From NCBI GenBank assembly GCA_002255955.1, contig NKIM01000017.1, positions 42,338 to 106,337 on the forward strand: DNA of 64,000 nt, in the 5' to 3' direction. This document shows positions 8,754 to 17,836 of this stretch, one piece after another. The position numbers were made by a program, and so were the translations under genes. Position 1 is the first letter of the stretch, and every line of letters begins with the position of its first letter. Source of the stretch: Burkholderiales bacterium PBB2 (GTDB taxonomy: Bacteria > Pseudomonadota > Gammaproteobacteria > Burkholderiales > Burkholderiaceae_C). The notes beneath the pieces were generated by a model. That model searched no databases. It was not told the DNA's origin and saw only the letters and a program-made list of their open reading frames with translations.

Positions 8754-10016
8754 ATGGCAATCGTTGAAGTCAAAGTCCCCCAGCTGTCCGAATCCGTTGC
8801 CGAAGGCACGCTGCTGACCTGGAAGAAGAAGCCCGGCCAAGCCGTCGCCATCGATGAAATCCTGGTGGAAATCGAGACCGACAAGGTCGTGCTCGAAGTG
8901 CCCGCACCCAGCGCCGGTGTGATGGCCCAAATCGTCAAGAACGACGGTGAGAGCGTGGTCAGCGAAGAAGTCATCGCCCGCATCGACACCGAAGGCACGG
9001 CCCAAGCCAGCCCGCTGGAAGTGAAGGCCGTGGTGGCCGCCGCTGCTCCGGCTGCAGCAGCAGCCCCGGCCGCCGCCGCCGGCGGCGCCAAGGGTGATGT
9101 GGCCATGCCGGCCGCCGCCAAGATCCTGGCCGAGAAGGGCCTGTCGGCCACCGACGTGGCTGGTTCCGGCAAGGATGGCCGCGTGACCAAGGGCGACGCC
9201 CTGGCTGCTGGCGCCAAGCCCGCCGCAGTGGCCGCTCCGGTGGCCGTGGCCGCCGCGCCCGCTGTGGCCAAGCCGCTGCCCGCCGTGGCCGCCCCGGCAG
9301 CCCTGAATCTGGGCGATCGCCCCGAGCAGCGCGTGCCCATGACCCGCCTGCGCGCCCGTGTCGCCGAGCGTCTGCTGCAATCGCAAGCCACCAACGCCAT
9401 CCTGACCACGTTCAACGAAGTGAACATGGCCCCGGTGATGGAGATGCGCAAGAAGTTCCAGGAAAAGTTCGAGAAGGAACACGGCGTCAAGCTGGGCTTC
9501 ATGAGCTTCTTCGTCAAGGCTGCTGTGGCTGCCCTGAAGAAGTATCCGGTGCTGAACGCCTCGGTCGATGGCAATGACATCGTCTACCACGGCTACTTCG
9601 ACATCGGTATTGCCGTCGGTTCGCCGCGCGGCCTGGTCGTGCCCATCATCCGCAATGCGGATCAGCTGAGCTTCGCTGACATCGAGAAGAAGATTGCCGA
9701 ATTCGGCCAGAAGGCCAAGGAAGGCAAGATCTCGCTGGACGACCTGACCGGCGGCACCTTCTCCATCTCCAACGGCGGCACCTTCGGCTCCATGCTGTCG
9801 ACCCCCATCATCAACCCGCCGCAATCGGCCATCCTGGGCGTGCATGCGACCAAGGACCGCGCTGTGGTTGAGAACGGTCAAGTGGTGGTGCGCCCGATCA
9901 ACTATCTGGCCATGTCGTATGACCACCGCATCATTGATGGTCGCGAAGCCGTGCTGGGCTTGGTGACCATGAAGGAAGCCCTGGAAGATCCGGCTCGCCT
10001 GCTGTTCGACATCTGA
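8754..10016 (+). CDS. sucB: Dihydrolipoyllysine-residue succinyltransferase (E2 of 2-oxoglutarate dehydrogenase)
   Basis: 420 residues. The E2 core subunit accepts the succinyl group on lipoamide and transfers it to CoA. Domains in order: one lipoyl domain (1-78) with the lipoylated lysine at K44 in the ETDKVV motif; an Ala/Pro linker; a peripheral-subunit-binding domain (about 118-155, [17 protein letters not shown]); a second Ala/Pro linker; and the catalytic domain from about 190, ending with the SYDHRIIDG active-site histidine and aspartate (about H391 and D395). The single lipoyl domain and the HRIIDG motif point to the succinyl rather than the acetyl enzyme, and position after sucA confirms it. 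lpdA follows after a structured 158-base spacer. Confidence 0.97.
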   Translation: MAIVEVKVPQLSESVAEGTLLTWKKKPGQAVAIDEILVEIETDKVVLEVPAPSAGVMAQIVKNDGESVVSEEVIARIDTEGTAQASPLEVKAVVAAAAPAAAAAPAAAAGGAKGDVAMPAAAKILAEKGLSATDVAGSGKDGRVTKGDALAAGAKPAAVAAPVAVAAAPAVAKPLPAVAAPAALNLGDRPEQRVPMTRLRARVAERLLQSQATNAILTTFNEVNMAPVMEMRKKFQEKFEKEHGVKLGFMSFFVKAAVAALKKYPVLNASVDGNDIVYHGYFDIGIAVGSPRGLVVPIIRNADQLSFADIEKKIAEFGQKAKEGKISLDDLTGGTFSISNGGTFGSMLSTPIINPPQSAILGVHATKDRAVVENGQVVVRPINYLAMSYDHRIIDGREAVLGLVTMKEALEDPARLLFDI

Positions 10017-10031
10017 GCCTAGGGCTACTGC

Positions 10032-10129
10032 GCGGCTTCATGGCGGCGTTGCGGGGCCCGTCCTCGGCATCCTCACGTAGCGCTGCTACGTTCCGGTGCC
10101 TTGGCACCCGCGCCTTGCCCTGAAGCCGC
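10032..10129. repeat. Large imperfect palindrome in the sucB-lpdA spacer
   Basis: Outer arms GCGGCTTCA (10032-10040) and TGAAGCCGC (10121-10129) are perfect complements. A central perfect inverted repeat ACGTAGC-gct-GCTACGT (10075-10091) lies between them, with a second small hairpin GGTGCC-tt-GGCACC (10095-10108). There is no T-run, so it is not a standard terminator. It resembles the mobile palindromic intergenic repeats seen in many bacteria, but I found no second copy in this window. Confidence 0.6.
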
Positions 10130-10174
10130 TCGCTACGCCCCGCTGCCGCGGGGTTTGCGTTGGAAGGAAATTTA

Positions 10175-11596
10175 ATGAGCACCAAACAATTCGACGTCGT
10201 CGTCATCGGTGGCGGCCCTGGCGGCTACATCGCCGCCATCCGTGCCGCCCAGCTGGGCTTCAACACCGCTTGCATCGACGAGTGGAAGAACGAGAAGGGC
10301 GGCCCGGCGCCCGGCGGTACTTGCACCAATGTCGGCTGCATCCCGTCCAAGGCCTTGCTGCAATCGAGCGAGCACTTCGAGCACGCCAACCACCACTTTG
10401 CCGACCACGGCATCTCGGCGGACAACGTGCGCATCGACATCAAGAAGATGATCGGTCGCAAGGACACCGTCGTGAAGCAGAACAACGACGGCATCCTGTA
10501 CTTGTTCAAGAAGAACAAGGTCACGTTCTTCCACGGTCGTGGCTCCTTCGTGGCAGCCAAGGATGGCTTGTACGAAGTCAAGGCCGGTGAAGAAGTCATC
10601 CTGGCCAAGCATGTGGTGCTGGCCACCGGCTCCAACGCCCGCCAGCTGCCCGGCGCGGCCTTCGACGAAGAGCTGATCCTGTCCAACGACGGCGCCCTGC
10701 GCATCGGTGAAGTGCCGAAGAAGCTGGGCGTGATCGGCTCCGGCGTGATCGGTCTGGAAATGGGCTCGGTCTGGCGCCGCCTGGGCGCGGAAGTCACCGT
10801 GCTGGAAGGCCTGCCGACCTTCCTCGGCGCGGTCGATGAATCGGTCGCCAAGGAAGCCGCCAAGCTGTTCAAGAAGCAGGGCCTGAAGATCGAGCTCGGC
10901 GTGAAGATCGGCGAGGTCGCCAAGAGCAAGGATGGCGTCACGGTGGCCTACACCGATGCCAAGGGCGCCGCCCAGACCCTGGCCGTCGACAAGCTCATCA
11001 TCTCGATCGGCCGCGTGCCCAACACCATCGGTCTGAACCCCGAGGCGGTCGGCCTGAAGCTGGACGAGCGTGGCGCCATCGTGGTGGACGACGAGTGCAA
11101 GACCAATCTGCCCAATGTCTGGGCGGTCGGCGATGTGGTGCGTGGCCCGATGTTGGCGCACAAGGCCGAGGAAGAAGGCGTGGCCGTGGCCGAGCGCATC
11201 GCCGGCCAGCATGGCCATGTCAACTTCAACACCATCCCCTGGGTCATCTACACCAGCCCCGAGATCGCCTGGGTGGGCCGCACCGAGCAGCAGCTCAAGG
11301 CCGATGGCGTCGAGTACAAGGCCGGTCAGTTCCCCTTCCTGGCCAATGGCCGCGCCCGGGCCCTGGGTGACACCAACGGTTTCGTCAAGTTCCTGGCCGA
11401 TGCCAAAACCGACGAAATCCTGGGCGTGCACATCATCGGCCCGATGGCCTCCGAGCTGATCTCGGAAGCCGTGGTGGCGATGGAGTTCAAGGCCTCGGCC
11501 GAGGACATCGCACGCATCTGCCATGCCCACCCGAGCTTGAGCGAAGCCACCAAGGAAGCGGCCCTGGCCGTGGACAAGCGCACGCTGAACTTCTGA
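10175..11596 (+). CDS. lpdA: Dihydrolipoyl dehydrogenase (E3)
   Basis: 473 residues. This FAD flavoprotein reoxidises dihydrolipoamide of the 2-oxoglutarate (and possibly pyruvate) dehydrogenase complex using NAD+. N-terminal FAD motif [14 protein letters not shown]; redox-active disulfide C50/C55 in [15 protein letters not shown]-binding [13 protein letters not shown] (about residues 188-200); second FAD motif [10 protein letters not shown]; and the C-terminal catalytic HAHPSLSE (His about 452, Glu 457). I chose ATG 10175 (ribosome site AAGGA) over an in-frame TTG at 10160. Gene order sucA-sucB-lpdA is the usual betaproteobacterial operon. Confidence 0.97.
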   Translation: MSTKQFDVVVIGGGPGGYIAAIRAAQLGFNTACIDEWKNEKGGPAPGGTCTNVGCIPSKALLQSSEHFEHANHHFADHGISADNVRIDIKKMIGRKDTVVKQNNDGILYLFKKNKVTFFHGRGSFVAAKDGLYEVKAGEEVILAKHVVLATGSNARQLPGAAFDEELILSNDGALRIGEVPKKLGVIGSGVIGLEMGSVWRRLGAEVTVLEGLPTFLGAVDESVAKEAAKLFKKQGLKIELGVKIGEVAKSKDGVTVAYTDAKGAAQTLAVDKLIISIGRVPNTIGLNPEAVGLKLDERGAIVVDDECKTNLPNVWAVGDVVRGPMLAHKAEEEGVAVAERIAGQHGHVNFNTIPWVIYTSPEIAWVGRTEQQLKADGVEYKAGQFPFLANGRARALGDTNGFVKFLADAKTDEILGVHIIGPMASELISEAVVAMEFKASAEDIARICHAHPSLSEATKEAALAVDKRTLNF

Positions 11597-11620
11597 TTCC
11601 GGTCGGAATTCGCAAGCAAC

Positions 11621-11644
11621 AAGGGGCGGCCGCGGTCGCCCCTT
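11621..11644. other. Hairpin without T-run between lpdA and zapE
   Basis: AAGGGGCG (11621-11628) pairs with CGCCCCTT (11637-11644) around an 8-base loop. No T-run follows, so it may stabilise the lpdA mRNA end or weakly attenuate zapE rather than terminate. Confidence 0.5.
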
Positions 11645-11678
11645 GGTCCATCTCGAAGAAGGTTGTAGTGTTTCTCTC

Positions 11679-12779
11679 ATGACCCGTGTGACCGAGCTTT
11701 ATCAGCAAACCCTGGCCGAGCGCGGCTACACCGCCGACCCCGCGCAGCTGCGCGCCGTGGCGGCATTGCAGCGCTGCCAGGACGAATGGGCCGACTACAA
11801 GGCGCGACGCAGCAATGCCGTCACCAAGCTGCTGGTGCGCCCGCCGCTGCCGCGCGGCGTGTACATGTACGGTGGGGTGGGGCGGGGCAAGAGCTTTCTG
11901 ATGGATTGCTTCTTCCAGGCCGTGCCGCTGACGCGCAAGACCCGGCTGCACTTCCACGAGTTCATGCGCGAGGTGCACCGCGAACTGCTCGAACTCAAAG
12001 GCATCGCCGATCCGCTCGAGGAACTGGGCAAGCGCATCGCCAAGCGCTTCCGACTGATCTGCTTCGACGAGTTCCATGTCTCGGACGTGACCGACGCGAT
12101 GATCCTGTATCGCCTGCTCGACTCACTGTTCCGCAACCGTGTGTCCATTGTCACCACCTCCAACTTCCATCCGGACGGCCTCTACCCGAACGGTCTCCAC
12201 CGCGACCGCATCCTGCCGGCCATCGAGCTGCTCAAGGCCAAGCTGGAAGTGATCAATGTGGACAACGGCTTCGACTACCGGCGCCGCACCCTGGACCAGG
12301 CCCAGCTCTACCACCAGCCGCTGGGCGATGACGCCGAAGCTGCACTGACCGCCACCTTCGAAGCCCTGGCCGAGGCCCGCGATGAAGACCCGCGCCTGCA
12401 GATCGAGCAGCGCCAGATCCGCGCCCGGCGCCGTGCGGGCGGCGTGGTCTGGTTCGACTTTGCCCAGCTCTGCGGCGGCCCGCGCTCGCAGAACGATTAC
12501 CTGGAGCTGGCTACCCAGTTCCACACCCTGATCTTGTCCAATGTGCCGGAGATGCCGCCGCGCCTGGCCAGCGAGGCGCGCCGCTTTACCTGGCTGGTCG
12601 ATGTGCTCTACGACCGGCGCGTCAAGTTGGTGATCTCGGCCGCCGTGCCGCCCGAGCAGTTGTATGCCGACGGCCCGCTGGCCCATGAGTTCCCGCGTAC
12701 GGTCTCGCGCCTGCAGGAAATGCAATCGCAGGAGTACCTGTCGCTGGCCCGCCGGGATGTCGACACCAGCTTGACCTGA
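11679..12779 (+). CDS. zapE: Cell division protein ZapE (AFG1-family ATPase)
   Basis: 366 residues. ZapE is a Z-ring-associated ATPase of the AFG1/LACE1 family that influences FtsZ polymers during constriction. Walker A is GGVGRGKS (65-72), Walker B is LICFDEFHV (about 127-135), and arginine-rich sensor regions such as TTSNFHPDGLYPNGLHRDR follow, as in the family. I take ATG 11679; a TTG at 11643 is in frame, but the extra 12 residues look unlike the family. Ribosome-site support is weak (GAAGG about 17 bases upstream). It lies just after lpdA, a frequent arrangement in Burkholderiales. Confidence 0.92.
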   Translation: MTRVTELYQQTLAERGYTADPAQLRAVAALQRCQDEWADYKARRSNAVTKLLVRPPLPRGVYMYGGVGRGKSFLMDCFFQAVPLTRKTRLHFHEFMREVHRELLELKGIADPLEELGKRIAKRFRLICFDEFHVSDVTDAMILYRLLDSLFRNRVSIVTTSNFHPDGLYPNGLHRDRILPAIELLKAKLEVINVDNGFDYRRRTLDQAQLYHQPLGDDAEAALTATFEALAEARDEDPRLQIEQRQIRARRRAGGVVWFDFAQLCGGPRSQNDYLELATQFHTLILSNVPEMPPRLASEARRFTWLVDVLYDRRVKLVISAAVPPEQLYADGPLAHEFPRTVSRLQEMQSQEYLSLARRDVDTSLT

Positions 12780-12790
12780 GGTCTGCGCGC

Positions 12791-13543
12791 ATGAAGCTTC
12801 TCCACCTCTGCCGCCTCTTGATCTCGGTCCTCGTGCTGGGCACTTTGGGGCTGCCTGCGTGGGCGCAAACCGAGCCGGCGCAGGCGCCGTCCAGCGACCT
12901 GGCCCGGCTGCAGCAGATCAAGCAGGCGCAAGCCCGTTTGCAAGCCAGCGATGTCGAGGCGCGACGGGCCTGCCACCAGCAGTTCGCGATCAACGATTGC
13001 CTGCAAGCGCAGCGTCTGCGCCATCAAGCCGAGATGCAGCCGCTGCAACGGGAGCGTGATGCGATCGAGTCCAGCCTGCGTCGTGCCCGTGCCGAGGCCC
13101 AGCGCGAGCGGGTGCGTCAGCGTCAGCTGGAGTTCGCCGCCAGCGAGGGGGAGCGCCGCACCGAGAGCCTGCTGCACGCGAGTGACCCCGCTTCGGCGCC
13201 GCGCAAAGCGGCCGCGCGTGGCCACGCTTCGGGCCAGGCGACAGCGGTGTCAGGCGCTGCGGCTTCAGCCGTGCGTGCACCGCATCATTCGCCCGGCGTG
13301 AGTGCCCAGGCACGCCCGCGCCAGGCCGAGCAAACTGCCCGCCAGCATGCCGAGAAGCGAGCGGACATGGAGGCGCGGCTGAAAGCGCACCAAGCCCAGG
13401 TTCAGCAGCGGCAGGAGGCGCGCAGCAAGCCGCCGGCAGCGCCGCTGCCCGTGCCCACCGCCGCACAGATTGCGGCCAGTTTGAAAGCGGCTCCGGCGGC
13501 ATCCGCGGCCACCGGGGCCTCTGCGGCCAATCCGCCGCGCTGA
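12791..13543 (+). CDS. Secreted Ala/Gln/Arg-rich coiled-coil protein of unknown function
   Basis: 250 residues that I cannot assign to a named family. A clear signal peptide covers residues 1-26 (hydrophobic ISVLVLGTLGLP, cleavage after AWA). Residues about 35-120 are rich in Gln, Arg, Glu and Ala with a heptad-like pattern (LQQIKQAQARL, RARAEAQRERVRQRQLEF), suggesting a coiled coil. They contain two close cysteines (RRACHQQFAINDCLQAQ) that could form a disulfide in the periplasm. The second half is low-complexity Ala/Pro/Arg. It lies 11 bases after zapE on the same strand and is convergent with the PP2C gene. It is probably periplasmic; the role is unknown. Confidence 0.75.
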   Translation: MKLLHLCRLLISVLVLGTLGLPAWAQTEPAQAPSSDLARLQQIKQAQARLQASDVEARRACHQQFAINDCLQAQRLRHQAEMQPLQRERDAIESSLRRARAEAQRERVRQRQLEFAASEGERRTESLLHASDPASAPRKAAARGHASGQATAVSGAAASAVRAPHHSPGVSAQARPRQAEQTARQHAEKRADMEARLKAHQAQVQQRQEARSKPPAAPLPVPTAAQIAASLKAAPAASAATGASAANPPR

Positions 13544-13563
13544 ATCGCGCGCGGCGCCTGCCC

Positions 13564-14331
13564 TCAGTCCAGCGCTTCCACCTTGGCAATGGCCAGGGAC
13601 AGGTTGTCGCCGCCGCCCCGGGCGCGTTGGCGCGCCTTGCTGATCAGCAGCTCCGCCGCCTCACGCGGCGGCAGGCTGTGCAGCACAGTGCCGATCTCGT
13701 TGACGCTGAAGTAATGCCACAGCCCGTCGCTGCAGCACATCAAGGTGTCGCCGGGCGTCAGGGTGTCGATGGTGTGGGTGCTGATGGTCGGTTCGGCCAC
13801 TGTGCCCAGGCAGCCGGTCAACAGGTTGGACTGCGGGTGGCTGCTGGCTTCGGCCTCGCTGAGCTGACCTTCGTCCACCAGGCGCTGCACATAGGAATGG
13901 TCCATGGTGCGCTTGACCAGATTGGGGCCGCGGTAATGGTAGATCCGCGAATCGCCCGAGTGAATCCAGTGGCAGTGCCGATCGGGGCTGATCAGGAAGG
14001 CGGCGACTGTGCTGTGTGGTTCTTCCTCGGCCGAAAGGGCGGTCAGCTTGATCATCAGATGCGCTTCGGACACCAGCTGGTCGAGCAGGCTCTCGGGCAG
14101 CTCGCTCTCGGGCGAGAAGCGTTCGAACAGCTGTTGCGCGGTCAGCATCACCTGGTCGGCCGCCTTGCGGCCACCGCTCTTGCCGCCCATGCCATCGGCC
14201 ACCACGGCCAGCAGGCAACCGCTGAGGCGGGCGTGGGTCAGGACTTGGACTTGGTCTTGCTGGTACAGGCGGTCGCCGCGGTGGATGCCGGTCGCCGCGC
14301 TCAGGCGAAAGCCCGGTGGAGTGCGCGTCAT
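13564..14331 (-). CDS. PP2C-family serine/threonine protein phosphatase
   Basis: 255 residues. A metal-dependent (Mg/Mn) phosphatase that removes phosphate from Ser/Thr of unknown target proteins. PP2C motifs: an early Asp (QQDQ, D26), VVADGMGGKSGG (DGMGG 46-50), GDSRIYHYRG (about 124), MCCSDGLW (second metal Asp) and the C-terminal RGGGDNLSLA (about 238). I chose ATG 14331; the open frame continues to 14400 but lacks PP2C character. No kinase gene is adjacent. A 51-base divergent spacer separates it from the YdcH-like gene. Confidence 0.9.
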   Translation of the reverse strand: MTRTPPGFRLSAATGIHRGDRLYQQDQVQVLTHARLSGCLLAVVADGMGGKSGGRKAADQVMLTAQQLFERFSPESELPESLLDQLVSEAHLMIKLTALSAEEEPHSTVAAFLISPDRHCHWIHSGDSRIYHYRGPNLVKRTMDHSYVQRLVDEGQLSEAEASSHPQSNLLTGCLGTVAEPTISTHTIDTLTPGDTLMCCSDGLWHYFSVNEIGTVLHSLPPREAAELLISKARQRARGGGDNLSLAIAKVEALD

Positions 14332-14382
14332 GCCGAAAACTATAAACGTTAAACTGCGCCACTTCGCCCGGGCAAAGCCCTC

Positions 14383-14586
14383 ATGGATGAACAACTTCAC
14401 TCGCAGTCACGCCGCTTGATCGAGCTGCGCATCGAGCACGGCGATTTGGATGGGTTGATCGACCGCGTGGCCCTGGAGCAGCCGCTCGACGAGCTGGCCT
14501 TGCGCCGCTTGAAGAAACGCCACCTGCAACTGCGTGACCAGATCGCCCAGCTGGAGCGCGCGAGCGATCCCGATGAGCTGGCCTGA
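14383..14586 (+). CDS. YdcH-family (DUF465) small protein
   Basis: 67 residues, highly charged and almost fully helical (RLIELRIEHGDLDGLIDR, ELALRRLKKRHLQLRDQI). The pattern matches the YdcH/DUF465 family of short antiparallel coiled coils, whose function is unknown. The ATG at 14383 has no clear ribosome site. A TATAAA sequence at 14341 could be part of its promoter, but no -35 is evident. The helicase gene follows 81 bases downstream. Confidence 0.85.
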   Translation: MDEQLHSQSRRLIELRIEHGDLDGLIDRVALEQPLDELALRRLKKRHLQLRDQIAQLERASDPDELA

Positions 14587-14667
14587 TGCGGCGCCAGCGC
14601 GCCCGGCCCTTTCCTTCAACACCCTGGCCGCCGGCGGCGCGCCACAAGCACCCTGGGCCCCCGCGCC

Positions 14668-16788
14668 GTGACCTCTGCTGAGATGCCTGCCCCTCCCGAC
14701 GACGACAGCGTGCCGCCTGAATGGCCGGTCATGCCGCAGGAGCTCGACGACGACTTCATCGCCGCCATGGAGGCCGCGCCCGCGGCAACGACCCTGCAGC
14801 ACAGCGAGCTGGAACAGTGGGTGACCGCGGCCTTTGACGTCGGCGGCCCGCTCTCGCGCAGCGACCCGGGCTACGCCCCGCGCGAGCAGCAGCTGGCCAT
14901 GGCGCAGGCGGTGGCCCAGGCGATTGCGCGGCGCGAGACCCTGGTGGTGGAGGCCGGCACCGGGGTGGGCAAGACCTTTGCGTACTTGGTGCCCGCCTTG
15001 CTCAGCGGCGGGCGCGCCCTGATCAGCACGGCGACCAAGAATTTGCAGGATCAGCTGTATATGCGCGACCTGCCGCGGCTGTGCGAATCGCTGCAGGTGG
15101 CGGTGCGCGTGGCGCTGCTGAAAGGGCGAGGCAGCTATCTCTGCCTGCACCGGCTCGCCCATGCGCGTCACAGCGCCGAGCTGCCGGACCGGCGCGCGGT
15201 CATGGCCCTGGCCCGTGTGGAACGCTGGGCGCAAGGCACGCAGAGTGGCGATCTGGCCGAAATGGAGGGCCTGGACGAGCGCTCGCCGGTGATTCCGCTC
15301 GTCAGCTCCACGCGCGAGAACTGCCTGGGCTCGGAATGCCCGGAATACAAGTCCTGCTATGTGGTGAAGGCGCGGCGTGAAGCCATGGAGGCCGATGTGG
15401 TGGTGGTCAACCATCACCTGTTCTTCGCCGATGTGAGCCTGCGCGACAGCGGCGTGGCCGAGCTGCTGCCCAGCGTCGATCTGGCCGTGTTTGACGAGGC
15501 CCACCAGCTGTCCGAGGCGGGCGTGCAGTTCCTCGGCACCTTGCTGGGCAGCTCGCAGCTGCTCGATTTCGGGCGCGATCTGCTCGGCCTGGGCCTGGCG
15601 CAGGCGCGGGGCCTGCAGGATTGGCAGGCGCTGCAGATCCGGCTGGAGCTGGCTGCGCGCGAGCTGCGCCTGGTCTGCGCCGGCCCGCTGGCCAGTGCCG
15701 GGCGCGAGCTGCGCGGCATGCTCAAGCTGGGCTGGAAGGAGCGCGCCGGGCGCCCGGGCTTTTCGGCCGCGCTGGAGGAGGTGGCCGCCGCTGCCGAGCA
15801 GGCCATCGAATGCCTGTCCACGGTGACTGAGCTCTCGCCCGATTTCCAGCGTTTGCACGAGCGCGCGGTGGCCTTGCGCGATCTGGCCGAGACCTTTGCG
15901 CAGGAGCCTGACCCCGGCGATGTGCGCTGGATCGACCTCAGCCCCAACCAGGCGCGTCTGGTGCAGTCGCCGCTGGACATCCGCGAGGCCATGCAGGAGC
16001 AGCTGCAAGGTCCGCCCAAAGCCTGGATCTTCACCTCGGCCACGCTGGGCGAGGACGAGCGCCTGCGCTGGTTCACCGAGCCCACCGGCCTGGACGATGC
16101 CACGGTGCTGCGCGTGGGCAGCCCTTTTCATTACGAGGAAAACGCGCGGCTCTACGTGCCCCGCGGCTTCCCCAAGCCCAACGAGCCCGACCATGCGCCC
16201 CAGGTGGCCGCCATGGCCGCACGCTGCGCGCGCGCCCTGGGTGGCCGCACCTTTGTGCTGACCACCACCTTGCGCGCCTTGCAGACCATTGGCGATGGCC
16301 TGCGCGCTGCGTTTGAAGCCGAGGGCGATGACATCACCGTGCTGCAGCAGGGCGCGGCGCCCAAGCGGCTGCTGCTGCGCCAGTTTCTGGACAACCCGCG
16401 CGCGGTGCTGGTCGGCTCGGCCAGCTTCTGGGAGGGCATCGACGTGCCCGGCGACAAGCTGCAATGCGTGCTGATCGACAAGCTGCCCTTTCCGCCGCCC
16501 AACGATCCGCTGGTTGAGGCGCGCGTGCAGCGTCTGGAGGCGGCCGGCCGCAATGCCTTTGCCGAGTACTTCATCGCCGAGGCAGCGATCTCGCTCAAGC
16601 AAGGCGCCGGTCGCCTGATTCGTACCGAGCAGGACCGGGGTTTGCTCGTCGTGTGCGACCCGCGCATGGCCGGCATGAACTACGGCCGCCGCCTGCGCGC
16701 CGCCTTGCCGCCGATGACGCCGCTGGCGAGCGAAGGCGAGGCGCTCGCCTGGTTGGAGCACTTGGCGGCGGAGCGCCTGCCCGACTGA
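14668..16788 (+). CDS. Fe-S cluster ATP-dependent DNA helicase, YoaA/DinG type
   Basis: 706 residues. An XPD-like superfamily 2 helicase, likely in DNA repair or replication-fork maintenance. Walker A EAGTGVGKT (95-103), DEAH box FDEAHQLSE (about 275) and C-terminal motifs GSASFWEGIDVPGD and QGAGRLIRTEQDRG are clear. Four cysteines (C159, C219, C224, C230) between Walker A and DEAH have the spacing of the 4Fe-4S ligands. No nuclease domain is present, and the length fits YoaA more than long DinG forms. The start is a GTG at 14668 with poor ribosome-site support; ATG 14683 is an alternative. Confidence 0.92.
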   Translation: MTSAEMPAPPDDDSVPPEWPVMPQELDDDFIAAMEAAPAATTLQHSELEQWVTAAFDVGGPLSRSDPGYAPREQQLAMAQAVAQAIARRETLVVEAGTGVGKTFAYLVPALLSGGRALISTATKNLQDQLYMRDLPRLCESLQVAVRVALLKGRGSYLCLHRLAHARHSAELPDRRAVMALARVERWAQGTQSGDLAEMEGLDERSPVIPLVSSTRENCLGSECPEYKSCYVVKARREAMEADVVVVNHHLFFADVSLRDSGVAELLPSVDLAVFDEAHQLSEAGVQFLGTLLGSSQLLDFGRDLLGLGLAQARGLQDWQALQIRLELAARELRLVCAGPLASAGRELRGMLKLGWKERAGRPGFSAALEEVAAAAEQAIECLSTVTELSPDFQRLHERAVALRDLAETFAQEPDPGDVRWIDLSPNQARLVQSPLDIREAMQEQLQGPPKAWIFTSATLGEDERLRWFTEPTGLDDATVLRVGSPFHYEENARLYVPRGFPKPNEPDHAPQVAAMAARCARALGGRTFVLTTTLRALQTIGDGLRAAFEAEGDDITVLQQGAAPKRLLLRQFLDNPRAVLVGSASFWEGIDVPGDKLQCVLIDKLPFPPPNDPLVEARVQRLEAAGRNAFAEYFIAEAAISLKQGAGRLIRTEQDRGLLVVCDPRMAGMNYGRRLRAALPPMTPLASEGEALAWLEHLAAERLPD

Positions 16789-16808
16789 AGTTCAGGCCGC
16801 CTGTCAAT

Positions 16809-16837
16809 AAAAAACGCGTGCCATGGCACGCGTTTTT
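16809..16837. terminator. Bidirectional palindromic terminator between the helicase and bamD
   Basis: A fully self-complementary hairpin: A-run, CGCGTGCC, ATGG-centred loop, CGCGTT and T-run. It serves both the plus-strand helicase and the convergent minus-strand bamD. Confidence 0.93.
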
Positions 16838-16866
16838 GTGGGGGGCGAGGTTTCAGCCCTGAGGCG

Positions 16867-17706
16867 TCACCAGAAGCGCCACCAGGCCTTCTTGCCGCCG
16901 TCGTAGTTGCCGCTCAGGTAGGCGCTGTTGGGGAAGCTCTTTTCCAGCACCCGCTTGGCGTCGTCGCGCAGGGCCGGCAGGTCCAGCTTCTCGTAGCTCT
17001 GGGTCATGATGAACAGGGCTTCCTCGGCGGCCGGGGCGCGCTGGAACTCTTGTACCGCTTGCTGCGCGCGGTTGGCCGCGGCCAGGTAGGCGCCGCGGTT
17101 GTAGTAGTAACGCGCCACATGCACCTCGTACACCGCCAGGGTGTTGGTGATGTAGTCCACGCGCACGCGCGCTTCGGCGGCGTACTTGGAATCGGGGAAC
17201 TGGTCGATCAGCTGCTTGAAGGCCAGCATGGCGTCGCGCGAGGCTTGCTGATCCCGCTCGGCGATGTCCTGATTGGCCAGGCGGCCGAACAGGCCCAGGT
17301 CTTCGTTGAAGTTGACCAGACCCTTCATGTAGAGCGCGTAGTCCATGGCCGGGCTGGACGGGTTCAGCTTGATGAAGCGGTCCAGGGTGCTGACGGCTTG
17401 GGCGCGCTCGCCACTCTTGTGGTACGCCCAGGCCAGATCCAGCTGCGCCTGCTGCGCGACAATCGTGCCGGCGGCGCGGCCTTCGATGCGCTCCAGGCTC
17501 TTGATGGCGCGGTCGTAGCTGCCCGAACTCAGGTCGTCCTTGGCCTCTGCGTACAATTTGTCCAGGCTGGCCTGAGAATTCGGGTCGTCCTTGGGGGCTG
17601 ACGAGCAGGCGGCCAAGGCCAGGGCGACCGCGGCCACGAGGCCGGTGCGCCAGGCCGCCGAAGGAGTGGCCGTGGTTTGAACCTGGGGGAGCACCTTTTG
17701 GGGCAT
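16867..17706 (-). CDS. bamD: Outer membrane assembly lipoprotein BamD
   Basis: 279 residues. Essential lipoprotein of the BAM complex that works with BamA to insert beta-barrel proteins. Lipobox LALAAC with the lipidated cysteine at C34. The mature part is a chain of TPRs (YAEAKDDLSSGSYDRAIKSL, AWAYHKSGERAQAVSTLDRFI, FKQLIDQFPDSKYAAEARVR) ending GGKKAWWRFW. I chose ATG 17706, which gives a normal lipoprotein signal; an upstream in-frame ATG at 17778 has a better ribosome site (AGGGA) but would add 24 residues before the signal. It is divergent from rluD. Confidence 0.93.
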   Translation of the reverse strand: MPQKVLPQVQTTATPSAAWRTGLVAAVALALAACSSAPKDDPNSQASLDKLYAEAKDDLSSGSYDRAIKSLERIEGRAAGTIVAQQAQLDLAWAYHKSGERAQAVSTLDRFIKLNPSSPAMDYALYMKGLVNFNEDLGLFGRLANQDIAERDQQASRDAMLAFKQLIDQFPDSKYAAEARVRVDYITNTLAVYEVHVARYYYNRGAYLAAANRAQQAVQEFQRAPAAEEALFIMTQSYEKLDLPALRDDAKRVLEKSFPNSAYLSGNYDGGKKAWWRFW

Positions 17707-17836
17707 CTCTTGGAGTGAACGTGCTGACGAGCCGTTCGATGCCCGCGCCGGGCGGCGCTCCACGCAATTTTCGATCATGATCCCTACAGGGCGGTGCTCA
17801 TCACCGGCCCTCAGCTGAAGACGGAGCAACGATTAT

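Noticed and set aside
14407-16761. A 784-codon minus-strand frame opposite the helicase
   Set aside because: The helicase has all its motifs and cysteine ligands; the opposite frame is low-complexity and has no ribosome site.
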